Shown: in pieces, positions 8,031-16,317 of the stretch | Layout of the letters: each line of letters starts with the position of its first letter | Position numbering within the stretch: the stretch's first letter is position 1 | DNA from: a virus | DNA: 46,798 nt | Direction: 5' to 3' (one strand) | Virus record (IMG/VR): IMGVR_UViG_3300005289_000007 | Span: 1 to 46,798 of that record | The notes under the pieces: model-generated | Databases searched by the model: none | What the model saw: only the letters and a program-made list of their open reading frames with translations | What the model was told of the DNA's origin: nothing | Made by a program: the position numbers and the translations under genes

Positions 8031-10331
8031 TTAAGCTGCCTCTTTCATCGGCTCATGCCAATGCTTAAGCTCATGCATGTTATCCCCTACCTCTACTTCT
8101 ACTGGGAAGGGTACATCAATGTTCATGCTATAACGGTTATTGTAGAAGGTAGGTATACTTTCCATGATCCGCTTGATGTCTTTAGCAACAATGTCCAAGA
8201 CATCCTTGTGGCAGTCAATCCACACACAGTCATGAACGGTATTAACAAGAAACGCTTTCCCGCCGTAGAAATCGGTGGATACAAAATGTCTCCACAATAG
8301 TCCCAAGACAGCTTGCACGAACTCACCACCGGTACCTTGAACTGGATAGTTCTTGAGTTCCGTGGGCATGAAGCTATCTTTAATGCCGCGCTTAAGTAGG
8401 TAGCTAGGAGCGTCATACGAGCGGAATACATACCTTGTACCAGTAGGGCCAATGTAGTGCCCACGTCTATAAACATTCCAATCTCCATTATCATTGGCTA
8501 GCCGTATTGGCATAGCCGTCTTATGTACGCTACTCTCCACGTCTGCATTGAACTTGACTACGCCGGGGTATTCCTTTTCCTCAGCCTCGATCATCTGCTT
8601 CACAGTATCAATATGCATGTCGGTTTCGTATGCAATCTTGGCTGCACCTGCACCATAGGCTCTCTGGAAGCTGAACACCTTGCATAGACCACGTTCCTCA
8701 CTGCCCGCTTTATAATCAGGATGATCTTCATTCTTGCACCAATCCAGTGCCTTCTCGTAAGTCATGCCAGATGCACTATGCTTAAGTGCAACCCGCTTGC
8801 AGTGGAAGTCGATCTTATTACGCAAGTCATTACACAGGTTCACGTCCTTGGACAACACTCCCTGTACCACCACCTCAAGCTGACTGTAGTCTGCCTCAAG
8901 CATCTTACCGTCTTTACCAAAGCGACTGACAAACATCTTCTTGACGTGTGACTTCTTCTTGGTCGGCACGTTCTGTAGATTAGGATTGTTGCTGCTTAGT
9001 CGGCTGGTGATAGTATTGGTGTGGTTAAGGTTGTGGTGGATCACATGATCCTTAGTCTGAATACAAGTCATCATACCAGAGGCTACGCCATTCTTATCGA
9101 ACTTAACGTAGTACGTACCTATCTCCTTATCGAGTGCCTGCTTAGCAGACATAGCTTTAAGGAAGCCAATGTCTCGTAGAGATAGTTCTTCAATGACTTC
9201 GGCTGCGGTAGAGTATATGCAACGCCCGGCACCATCAGTCTGCTTTCCCTGCCATGCAGGTAGAGGCTCTGTAACTCCGGGGAACTCGTAGAAGAAATCT
9301 TGGTACTTCTGTTTGAGTTCGCCGGGTACTTCCACCTGCTTAGTTTTGTATGCGCCTTTGTTGGCACCACTCTTGTTAACCGCATAACCAATCTTGCTCT
9401 CTACTAGCTTTCCATTTTCGCTAGACGGTTCAATCGGAGTGCATCTACCGTCTTTGAGCACGAACTGTGTTTGCTTGGCTTTGAGACGGGCAAGCTGCCC
9501 TGTAGCCTCATCGATGTATGTTGTACGGTACTCGTACTTAACAGTACCACCAAAGATGATGCAGGACTTGTGCGTACCTGATCCCCAGTTAAACTCAAAG
9601 GGAAGTCCTTCCGGTAGATAACCGTCAAGTTCCTTCTCCTTGGCCTTTAAATCTGCCTGCAAGACCTTGAGGCGGCTTCCCGCTTCTTGGACGTCCACCT
9701 TCAGGCCACGGAACTCCATGTCCGTTGTACACAGTAGCCCGTCCATCCGATCCTGTACCATTTTCAACTGGCCCTGTTCCAGTACCTTCTTGATCTGGCC
9801 TAGGAAGATCAGTTCCGTGTTCCCGATGTCCCCGCTGTTCCGAGCCTCGTCCTCGCTGCCCACTAAGTAGTCTACAAGTAGCTGCTCTTGGATTTCGCTC
9901 GTCCTCTTCCCGAGTTCCCATAGTATCTTTACCTCATCTATCTTCTTGCGACCACCATAACCCTCGATGATCTGGTCCATACTAACCATCTGCTTCTCGG
10001 GCACCTGTCCATTGATCAAGTACTCCGCATACTGACAGCACCATATCTTACCGCCCCGTTTAAAGAATGCGATAAGGTCCGGGTTACCTGATGCCATTTC
10101 CCAGATCAAGTCGAACTTAATGTTTAGTCCAACCAGTAGATCAACATCTGTAGGTATTCGTATATAGGTGCTGCGATCATTAGTAGGATGATAAGTCCAA
10201 CTACATTGGCTATCACCCTGTTTCTTCCAGCCTCGTGCAACTACCCAATTCCTTTCATCAAATGGAGAAGCAAACCGTTTGAAGCTCGTAATGTTCTCTG
10301 TTTCAAGATCGAATACGAGATACTTACCCAT
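8031..10331 (-). CDS. Family A DNA polymerase with 3'-5' exonuclease domain
   Basis: A 766-aa replicative polymerase. The exonuclease motif I is FDLETE (Asp8, Glu10) and motif II is GLNIKFDLIWEM. Polymerase motif A is EADYSQLE (Asp481), motif B is KVFSFQRAYG (Lys551) and motif C is VHDCVW (His700, Asp701). Motif C has Cys where most family A enzymes have Glu (HDE), which is worth noting. The length is close to T7 gp5 (704 aa). It overlaps the nucleotidyltransferase gene by one base. No obvious dedicated thioredoxin partner gene is seen nearby. Confidence 0.96.
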   Translation of the reverse strand: MGKYLVFDLETENITSFKRFASPFDERNWVVARGWKKQGDSQCSWTYHPTNDRSTYIRIPTDVDLLVGLNIKFDLIWEMASGNPDLIAFFKRGGKIWCCQYAEYLINGQVPEKQMVSMDQIIEGYGGRKKIDEVKILWELGKRTSEIQEQLLVDYLVGSEDEARNSGDIGNTELIFLGQIKKVLEQGQLKMVQDRMDGLLCTTDMEFRGLKVDVQEAGSRLKVLQADLKAKEKELDGYLPEGLPFEFNWGSGTHKSCIIFGGTVKYEYRTTYIDEATGQLARLKAKQTQFVLKDGRCTPIEPSSENGKLVESKIGYAVNKSGANKGAYKTKQVEVPGELKQKYQDFFYEFPGVTEPLPAWQGKQTDGAGRCIYSTAAEVIEELSLRDIGFLKAMSAKQALDKEIGTYYVKFDKNGVASGMMTCIQTKDHVIHHNLNHTNTITSRLSSNNPNLQNVPTKKKSHVKKMFVSRFGKDGKMLEADYSQLEVVVQGVLSKDVNLCNDLRNKIDFHCKRVALKHSASGMTYEKALDWCKNEDHPDYKAGSEERGLCKVFSFQRAYGAGAAKIAYETDMHIDTVKQMIEAEEKEYPGVVKFNADVESSVHKTAMPIRLANDNGDWNVYRRGHYIGPTGTRYVFRSYDAPSYLLKRGIKDSFMPTELKNYPVQGTGGEFVQAVLGLLWRHFVSTDFYGGKAFLVNTVHDCVWIDCHKDVLDIVAKDIKRIMESIPTFYNNRYSMNIDVPFPVEVEVGDNMHELKHWHEPMKEAA

Positions 10332-10912
10332 TAGAAGCTCTCAGTAGGAAGCTCATGTGGGTTAAGCCTAAGAGGCCACTCGTAACCTTTACGCCAGAGC
10401 TTAATATACTGCTTCATACTTGCTTCGTATCCCCAATCTTCCCGGAGAAGAGTAATATGGTTCTCCTTGTAGTCCTTGCGGAAATGTTCAGAGATATAAG
10501 TCTTATCCTTATCGACACCTGCTTGGCAGATGCCAAAGTTAAACCTACCTGTCACAGTCTCTGCGTCAGTTTCTACGCTCTCTCGAAGGTTGATCACATT
10601 GATAATGGTGCCTTCTGGCAGACCGTACCTAATACAAGCGTCATCATACATGCGGTACTCTGCTTGACCATTAATAGCCTGATGCACATACTCTGCACTG
10701 TCATCGCCATGCCACTGTATTTCTGTAGTGGCCCATGACCGCTGGTCGATCAAGTGCATGTACTCTGTATGCTTAGTTAGATACGGAATATAGAAATCAA
10801 TATCTCGGTGTGGCTTTCCACAGATAGCGTCTCGGATAAACCCTCCACAGATACTGGCGAAAGGATGATCCTTAATAATAGCCTGAGCTATCTTCAATCG
10901 TTCCACTGTCAT
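10331..10912 (-). CDS. Nucleotidyltransferase-fold protein
   Basis: A 193-aa protein with the polymerase-beta-like nucleotidyltransferase signature: CGGFIRD (Gly23, Gly24) followed by PHRDIDFYI with the DxD metal pair Asp37/Asp39, and a later INVIN strand that could carry the third element. It resembles the head domain of CCA-adding and poly(A) polymerases but lacks their RNA-binding domains. Such genes are found beside DNA polymerase in several T7-like phages; their substrate is unknown. Its start codon follows the ligase stop directly. Confidence 0.75.
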   Translation of the reverse strand: MTVERLKIAQAIIKDHPFASICGGFIRDAICGKPHRDIDFYIPYLTKHTEYMHLIDQRSWATTEIQWHGDDSAEYVHQAINGQAEYRMYDDACIRYGLPEGTIINVINLRESVETDAETVTGRFNFGICQAGVDKDKTYISEHFRKDYKENHITLLREDWGYEASMKQYIKLWRKGYEWPLRLNPHELPTESF

Positions 10913-11805
10913 TAGCTTGGTTCCTTCTTATCCAGTCGCCAACGTAGGAATGTAGGCTGCCGTAGTGCTTCATACGTCTCGTCTCGCATGTACCGTACCT
11001 CAGCAATCCTGCCTATGTACTTGGACTTGCTACGCCAGATGGCGATCCGTTCGGCATGCGTCAAACACCCCGGTCCGACGCCAATATGCGCCATCCTAGG
11101 CGTTCCATTGTGCAGCCGGGTAAACTCTACCTCGATACGCCCGACCATTCCCAAGGGCTTCCCTGCCTTGCTGACAGCCTCTTCGAAGCCGACGACCTTC
11201 AGGTCAATCGCGGGGACCGGCTTCAGCCGCTGAGTGCCCCAACAACGCTTGCCGGGTTCAAAGCACTTAGTTAGTCGATGCAGTACTGCACCTTCTGCAT
11301 TAGGCTTAAGCTTCATCAACTGATCGAAGCTCTCTAGTGCCTCTGCCTCAGTGTATACTACGTGCTGAGGAATAAGCTGAATAGGAAGATCGTCCCTATG
11401 GCGGCCAAGGTAAGTAGCCAGCTTGTCGAGTAGCCCATTTACTGCCTCTCTGCGTGTTTCGTAGTGCAGAGTGGGCACTGCCCGGATGTCTGCATCGAAC
11501 ACATACAGTTTAAGGTCATCATTTCTTTTGTCTTTGCGCACTGCCCCTGATATATCCTTGAACGGCTTACCTTGGATGTACAGTTCTCCGATAATACTCC
11601 CGCCATCTTGCAGGAGCAGTAGTGCGTGGGGAAGAATGTGCGGAATACTTGTAATTCGCTCTCCTTGCCTAGTGAGAGCCACGACCTCAGTGCCTCTACG
11701 AATAATCCTAGTAGGGACGCCATCTAGTTTCTCCTGAAAGCCTGCTGGACCATACATCATAGTCCAGTTGAATTCCTTTAGTAGCTCAATGGTTTCATTG
11801 GCCAT
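10912..11805 (-). CDS. ATP-dependent DNA ligase
   Basis: A 297-aa ligase that seals nicks left after primer removal. The adenylation motif is EKLDGVPTR with the active Lys26; later motifs include EGAVLHR (motif IV) and LKVVGFEEA leading into an OB-fold domain with RIEVEFTR. It is shorter than T7 gp1.3 (359 aa) but contains both the adenylation and OB domains. It is adjacent to DNA polymerase and the exonuclease in the same operon. Confidence 0.94.
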   Translation of the reverse strand: MANETIELLKEFNWTMMYGPAGFQEKLDGVPTRIIRRGTEVVALTRQGERITSIPHILPHALLLLQDGGSIIGELYIQGKPFKDISGAVRKDKRNDDLKLYVFDADIRAVPTLHYETRREAVNGLLDKLATYLGRHRDDLPIQLIPQHVVYTEAEALESFDQLMKLKPNAEGAVLHRLTKCFEPGKRCWGTQRLKPVPAIDLKVVGFEEAVSKAGKPLGMVGRIEVEFTRLHNGTPRMAHIGVGPGCLTHAERIAIWRSKSKYIGRIAEVRYMRDETYEALRQPTFLRWRLDKKEPS

Positions 11806-12353
11806 TAATAGGTACTCCCTAGTATCCTATAGATAGTTGCATCGGATACTGCAAATGCCGCAGCAATCTTAATTCCACTGGCTCCTGCTTCCCGCATACG
11901 TTTTACTTGCTTGATCTGCAATGGACTAAGGCATCGTGATCCTTTAGGACGGCGGCCACTCAACTGAGTTGGTGTGTTAGTAGACGCTTTAGGTTCTACT
12001 GCACTAACCGTACCTGGCGGGGGATTGAATGCTGTAAAATTAATGTCGGGATTTTTCTCAATCAAAGTCTGCAACTGGAACAAGGCATCCACAATTTCAT
12101 GCTGAATATGCGGCAGCCCGCTTTCCCCGTCTCGACTAAGATCGCCATGCTTCATACGCTCTCGCCTATGTCTAGCTTCAGCGCTCTTGTATCGAGCCAT
12201 ATCCACAGCCTTCCACCCACCCCGAGAGCCATACTTAGCCTTACCATATTCCATGCAAGCGCACACTGCCTCAAGGGCAAGGGCAAGGTCTTCTTCCATC
12301 ATAAGCGGATCGCCCTTGCCTGCATCACGCTTCTGGTTTTGATCACCGGACAT
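11805..12353 (-). CDS. dNTP pyrophosphohydrolase-like domain fused to resolvase-type HTH
   Basis: A 182-aa two-domain protein. Residues 8-100 match the DUF5664 or dATP/dGTP diphosphohydrolase N-terminal family: KRDAGKGDP, YGKAKYGSRGGW, RYKSAEARHRRE and ESGLPHIQHEIVDAL. Residues 131-182 are a DNA-binding helix-turn-helix of the Hin/resolvase type: GRRPKGSR, SPLQIKQVKRMREAG, then SDATIYRIL. A Pro/Thr-rich linker joins them. The gene overlaps the HD-domain gene by 11 bases. Putting a nucleotide-hydrolase-like domain on a DNA-binding tail is unusual. Activity is inferred from family only. Confidence 0.8.
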   Translation of the reverse strand: MSGDQNQKRDAGKGDPLMMEEDLALALEAVCACMEYGKAKYGSRGGWKAVDMARYKSAEARHRRERMKHGDLSRDGESGLPHIQHEIVDALFQLQTLIEKNPDINFTAFNPPPGTVSAVEPKASTNTPTQLSGRRPKGSRCLSPLQIKQVKRMREAGASGIKIAAAFAVSDATIYRILGSTY

Positions 12354-12954
12354 TCAAAGTCACCTGTTTAGTTCCTGCGGGCACAAGCACCTGCCGCATA
12401 GTAGGTGTAAAGTCAATGGGCGCACGAGTAGGGAACAGCCAATTGAATTCATTAGCCAGATCGAAACGGATATCCTGCCAGTAAGTCTCAGCAAAATACC
12501 ACGGACCCATATCAGGTATACCTTTACGGTCATCGCCCATACCTAGATTGCGGATGTAGTCAAAGCCAGCATCCCGCTCATTAATATAGATGCTCTTATC
12601 CCAAGGATCAAGCTCTGAAAGCTCTCCTTTAGACACACCCATATGCTCTGCAATAAATACCATAGCCGCATGTTCTGCCTGCTTATAGTCTTCGCACTCT
12701 GCCTTGACTGGGGAAGCTACATCATTGAACCATGCCTCTGCCCAATCATGCACAAGCGCAGCCCGTCGCAGATGCTTAGGCACCGTGTACACTAGGTTAC
12801 GAGTATGCTGCCCTACTGAGTAAGGATGCTTGACATGTCCGGTATAACGATTGATCTGTGAGATACTATGAATGAATACCTTGGGAATAATATCCTCTGG
12901 CTTCGGATTAAACGGATCGACCAAGCGCCCGTCACTAGTTCTAATCGCGCCCAC
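12343..12954 (-). CDS. HD-domain nucleotidase (YfbR/dNTPase-like)
   Basis: A 203-aa HD phosphohydrolase. The metal-site residues are visible: SVGQHT (His50), LVHDWAEAWFND with the HD pair His69/Asp70 and Glu73, followed by VASPVK, which matches the YfbR-type deoxynucleotidase pattern (HD..EA..D.P.P.K). Start is GTG 12954, supported by AAGGAGA 5 bases upstream. It lies directly before the nucleotide-hydrolase-HTH fusion, so the two likely act together on the deoxynucleotide pool. It could cleave dNTPs or dNMPs; sequence alone does not choose. Confidence 0.85.
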   Translation of the reverse strand: MGAIRTSDGRLVDPFNPKPEDIIPKVFIHSISQINRYTGHVKHPYSVGQHTRNLVYTVPKHLRRAALVHDWAEAWFNDVASPVKAECEDYKQAEHAAMVFIAEHMGVSKGELSELDPWDKSIYINERDAGFDYIRNLGMGDDRKGIPDMGPWYFAETYWQDIRFDLANEFNWLFPTRAPIDFTPTMRQVLVPAGTKQVTLNVR

Positions 12955-13138
12955 TGCGCTCTCCTTCTACTTTACAGCGATACTGATACCGCCCTTCGTG
13001 TGTAGGGAAGTCAGTAAAGGATTTCTGTGCCATATGCTGCATACACACCCGCATGCTCGGTTCTAATGTTTCCCTAATGGTCGTAACCTCGCCAGTGCTA
13101 TTATGCACCAGCAAGGTTACTAAGATAACTTTAATCAA
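12941..13138 (-). CDS. Small exported or membrane-anchored protein (65 aa)
   Basis: A 65-aa protein, start MIKVILVTLLVHNSTGEV: a short hydrophobic N-terminal segment, then a polar domain with two cysteines (RVCMQHMA and YRCKVEG). This plan (hydrophobic strand, an Ala/Met-Cys helix, a terminal Cys) is common among small uncharacterised phage proteins and recurs at 23071-23244. The start is a TTG without a clear ribosome site, so the N-terminus is uncertain. It overlaps the HD-domain gene by 14 bases. Confidence 0.6.
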   Translation of the reverse strand: MIKVILVTLLVHNSTGEVTTIRETLEPSMRVCMQHMAQKSFTDFPTHEGRYQYRCKVEGERSGRD

Positions 13139-13155
13139 GACAGTCCCAATTTATT

Positions 13156-14877
13156 TTAGGCTCGCCACTTATATCCGCGTTGAGTAATGATTGCTCTTTT
13201 ACCATTGGCGTAGGTGAGAATATGACTGCACGACCAACTACTTGGTCCTTTGTTATATCCCATGTCAAGCTTCGCAAGTACACCGGCTGTGTATATCCCG
13301 TCGACAATTCCAGCCGAGTGCGTGTGTCCTGTATTAGCACGTCGACCAATTTGTCGATACGCTTTCGGGTTCCCTCTGGCCCCGTTAGGCCCAAGGTGAC
13401 CGTGAAGTCCAAACTCAATTCCGTGCAAGACGAGGCTGTCATCTTCTTGGATGAAGGTGACAAAGTCCTCGATACTGGTATGGAACCATTCGTCCCATTC
13501 TTGCAAGGCCCATTTGTATATGTCATACTTAGGCTCTCCTTGTTTAATGGCCTTATGCAATCGTGCATTGGCCCGGTGCCAGAACTCTAGGTTAGGTGCA
13601 TCCGGGAAGCCTGTGCCCTCAGTGAGCCACTTCTTGAATGCCTCGTCATGATTAGACCTGATACTGTAGATAGTGGCGTCAGGTAGACGCTGCTTCAGGC
13701 TAAGTAGGAAGTCGTAACTGAATAGGAAGCCACTCTCCACCTTCTCCTTCTGCTCCCAATACATGGTAGCGAGGAAGAACGGATCGCGCTTGTTATGGTG
13801 GTTACGTCCCTCGAAGTCCAACAGATCATGTACTACCACTGCTTCAGGATCAAGTACCTTGAGCATGTCCATAGCACCCTGCATTTGGATATCGTCTGTC
13901 TTCTCGACATGGATATCACCAAGGTTAATGATGGGTTTGCCGAACTCCTTGGCATCGGCTACCCAACCGGGCCCGTACACCTTATCCAGTTCATAGAAGA
14001 TACCCTGATCGTCTGCATTGATCTGGCGTACCCACCAGTCGCCCTTATCGTCTAGTTCTACGTACAGTGCGCCATAGACGTGGTGATAGCTTGCTACCTG
14101 TCCTGTACGGCGCTGGATGTAGTTCCGAAGTGTCACTGCCCCCGTTGAGTACAGGTGCTTTGCATCCTGTCCTTTCATAGTAGCTAGTGCTTGCATTTGT
14201 AGCTTGGTATGCGGAATGATGGCACTGTGCGGGCCTGTATAGTTCGCAAGGCCATTCAATGGGTACACGGCGGTAGGCAGGATGTCCAGTTCTCCGCAGA
14301 ACACAAGACTGTCTGCAACCTTCACCTGCTCGTCCGCAATATACGGAACAATACGCTCGTCGTACCATATGTCATCAGTCTCCAAGGACTTCTTCTTAGT
14401 TACACCACCAAGGTTATTCCATGCATTTTTATTATAAGTAATTCGGGATACACCTAGCTGTGCATCGTTGTGGTCACAGAATGTCTGTAAAGACTTCCAG
14501 AAACCTTCATGCAGCATAGTGTTGTTCTGTGCACAAGTAAATACAAAGCGCTTGCCCTCTAGCCGGGGCCGGAACTCGTCATCCGACTTCAGCTTGCCAC
14601 CATAGAGCGGCTTGGTTTCGAGCGGGAGAGCTTCGGGGTCAGCCAGAGTAGCCCGCACCGCCACAGAAACCGGGTCAGCAGAGGCGCTAGCAAGTTTCAG
14701 GCTGAGTTGCCTAGACTTCGGCTTCTTGCCCTGCAACTGGCCCCATAGCCTTCGGAATTGCTGGTCGGAAAATTTTAGGCCTTGCGAACGGAGATAGGAA
14801 GATATTCCTTTCTCGGTCGGCTTTACCGTCTTAACTCGGTCGCATGCTCGTTCAATGTCAGTAATGCTGACGGTCAT
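13156..14877 (-). CDS. Calcineurin-like metallophosphoesterase
   Basis: A 573-aa protein. The C-terminal half has the metallophosphoesterase metal-binding series: LGDIHVEK, VVHDLLDFEG, IRSNHDEAF, then GIEFGLHGHLG and RANTGHTHSAG. The N-terminal third (about 1-130) begins with a small helical domain (ITDIERACDRVKTVKPTEKGISSYLRSQ, cited in part) and a basic linker. Such phosphoesterases occur in several podoviruses with unknown substrates, possibly DNA or nucleotides. Start ATG 14877 overlaps the preceding stop as ATGA. It lies between helicase and nucleotide-pool genes. Confidence 0.85.
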   Translation of the reverse strand: MTVSITDIERACDRVKTVKPTEKGISSYLRSQGLKFSDQQFRRLWGQLQGKKPKSRQLSLKLASASADPVSVAVRATLADPEALPLETKPLYGGKLKSDDEFRPRLEGKRFVFTCAQNNTMLHEGFWKSLQTFCDHNDAQLGVSRITYNKNAWNNLGGVTKKKSLETDDIWYDERIVPYIADEQVKVADSLVFCGELDILPTAVYPLNGLANYTGPHSAIIPHTKLQMQALATMKGQDAKHLYSTGAVTLRNYIQRRTGQVASYHHVYGALYVELDDKGDWWVRQINADDQGIFYELDKVYGPGWVADAKEFGKPIINLGDIHVEKTDDIQMQGAMDMLKVLDPEAVVVHDLLDFEGRNHHNKRDPFFLATMYWEQKEKVESGFLFSYDFLLSLKQRLPDATIYSIRSNHDEAFKKWLTEGTGFPDAPNLEFWHRANARLHKAIKQGEPKYDIYKWALQEWDEWFHTSIEDFVTFIQEDDSLVLHGIEFGLHGHLGPNGARGNPKAYRQIGRRANTGHTHSAGIVDGIYTAGVLAKLDMGYNKGPSSWSCSHILTYANGKRAIITQRGYKWRA

Positions 14878-15083
14878 TTCAGTTTCACCCTTACAATGTA
14901 GTGACAATTACGCTCTTTAGCAAATCGTTGGAATTGTCCTTTAGGCATTACTTTAGTACGCTCCCATCTGGAATTATTGTTATGCCAGAATACATGCTCG
15001 CCCGGTGCGTCGTGTTGGTGCCTATCATCAGATACAAGCACCATATAGTATCCTTTAGACCACAGGCTATCCAGCAACGTCAT
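14874..15083 (-). CDS. Hypothetical protein (69 aa)
   Basis: A 69-aa protein, start MTLLDSLWSKGYYMVLVSDD, containing HQHDAPGEHVFWHNNNSRWERT and a basic C-terminus. It overlaps the helicase end by 17 bases and is ATGA-coupled to the phosphoesterase. No family is recognised. The His-rich middle could bind metal, but this is only a suggestion. Confidence 0.65.
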   Translation of the reverse strand: MTLLDSLWSKGYYMVLVSDDRHQHDAPGEHVFWHNNNSRWERTKVMPKGQFQRFAKERNCHYIVRVKLK

Positions 15084-16317
15084 TGTACCTGCTCCTTGTC
15101 ATATCAAAGTGCACTTCTGCTCTAGGATCACCCGGAGCATCTGGTCTGCGTAGCTTATTCTTAACGACACCAATGTACCTACTATTAGCTAGCACTGGTT
15201 CGTTACTGGCACCGATCATGATTTGGAAGTCACAAGCTCCCTGTTTACCGGTCTTGCTATCTTTGAGCATCCCGAGTGTAGGAAATTGTAAGCCGTCGCC
15301 GTCATTACTGATTTGGGAAGTAGCGAGCCCAATACAATCATACTTAACGGAACGCTCTCTAGCCCATTGATACATGGCTTCCAATTGTAGATCGTTTCTT
15401 GCTTCACTGCCAAATCCTTTGATGTTATCGATCATATCGTACACAATAACTCCCGGATTGTTATCCTCAATAAGTCGCTCGACCTGACCATTGTTCATGC
15501 CGTGGATGTCAATGATCCTGATCTTATTAAGCCTACCGCCAATAGCCTCTATGTAAGCAGGAACCAATGTCTTCGCATTGCTGCGCTCCATCAGTTCTTT
15601 CATGCTCAAGTTAAGTGCTGCTTGATACAGGCGCGGTATGATCCGTCTTCCGGGGCCTTCATTATTGAGCCATAGTACGTTGCGTTCGGCGGGCAATTGC
15701 GGAGCCAGATACGTAATCTCCGACGCAATAAAGCTAGTCTTTCCCTTGTCAGGTCTACCTGCAACGATACCGAAATCACCCGGCCTGAGCCGTCGCATGC
15801 TCGCTTTGAGACAAGAAAGTCTCCAACTGACACCGGTGTCGTCAAATTCATCCTGTAGAAGCTCTTCAATGGGCGTGTCAATGTAACCTGTAGACTTACT
15901 TCCTGTCCTCTTGCGGAAACGATCTTGTGCATCCGTAATCTCGGTCCACGCATCCTCTAAGTCTCCTTCAGTGTGCTTGTGCACCAGATTACCCATACGG
16001 GTCATGAGTTCCTGCTCGGCCATCCAATTGGTCATATTCCTACGCTGATCTTCATCAGCATCTGGCATGACATTACGGAAGATACCGGCATACTCATTGA
16101 ACTGCTCTTGCTTCATGGCGGCATGCCAGCGCTTGAACTGAGGAACGAATGTGATCCAGTCGATCTTATGGTGCGTTGGGTAAGCCTTGAAGTACTTATC
16201 GAAGTCGTCGGCTATGGCTACTGTCTTAGCATCCATAGTCTCACGAGGCATCATTTCGTATAGTGCGAGGAAGTCTTTCCTATTCTTAAGGAGCCTCAAC
16301 AGTACTATGTCGATCAA
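15067..16317 (-). CDS. DnaB/gp4-like replicative helicase
   Basis: A 416-aa hexameric helicase of the RecA-fold DnaB/T7 gp4 group. Residues about 1-145 resemble the helical DnaB N-terminal domain. Walker A is GRPDKGKTS (187-195, Lys193); Walker B is GVIVYDMID (Asp294); further motifs include LATSQIS and the arginine-containing VKNKLRR. Start is TTG 16317, supported by AAGGAG eight bases upstream. It overlaps the primase gene by 32 bases. Primase and helicase are separate here, as in phiKMV-like phages, unlike the fused T7 gp4. Confidence 0.93.
   Translation of the reverse strand: MIDIVLLRLLKNRKDFLALYEMMPRETMDAKTVAIADDFDKYFKAYPTHHKIDWITFVPQFKRWHAAMKQEQFNEYAGIFRNVMPDADEDQRRNMTNWMAEQELMTRMGNLVHKHTEGDLEDAWTEITDAQDRFRKRTGSKSTGYIDTPIEELLQDEFDDTGVSWRLSCLKASMRRLRPGDFGIVAGRPDKGKTSFIASEITYLAPQLPAERNVLWLNNEGPGRRIIPRLYQAALNLSMKELMERSNAKTLVPAYIEAIGGRLNKIRIIDIHGMNNGQVERLIEDNNPGVIVYDMIDNIKGFGSEARNDLQLEAMYQWARERSVKYDCIGLATSQISNDGDGLQFPTLGMLKDSKTGKQGACDFQIMIGASNEPVLANSRYIGVVKNKLRRPDAPGDPRAEVHFDMTRSRYNDVAG

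Noticed and set aside
9625-9921. Minus-strand 98-codon Gly/Arg-rich frame within the DNA polymerase gene
   Set aside because: It is an alternative frame of a locally GC-rich part of the polymerase, with no start signal.
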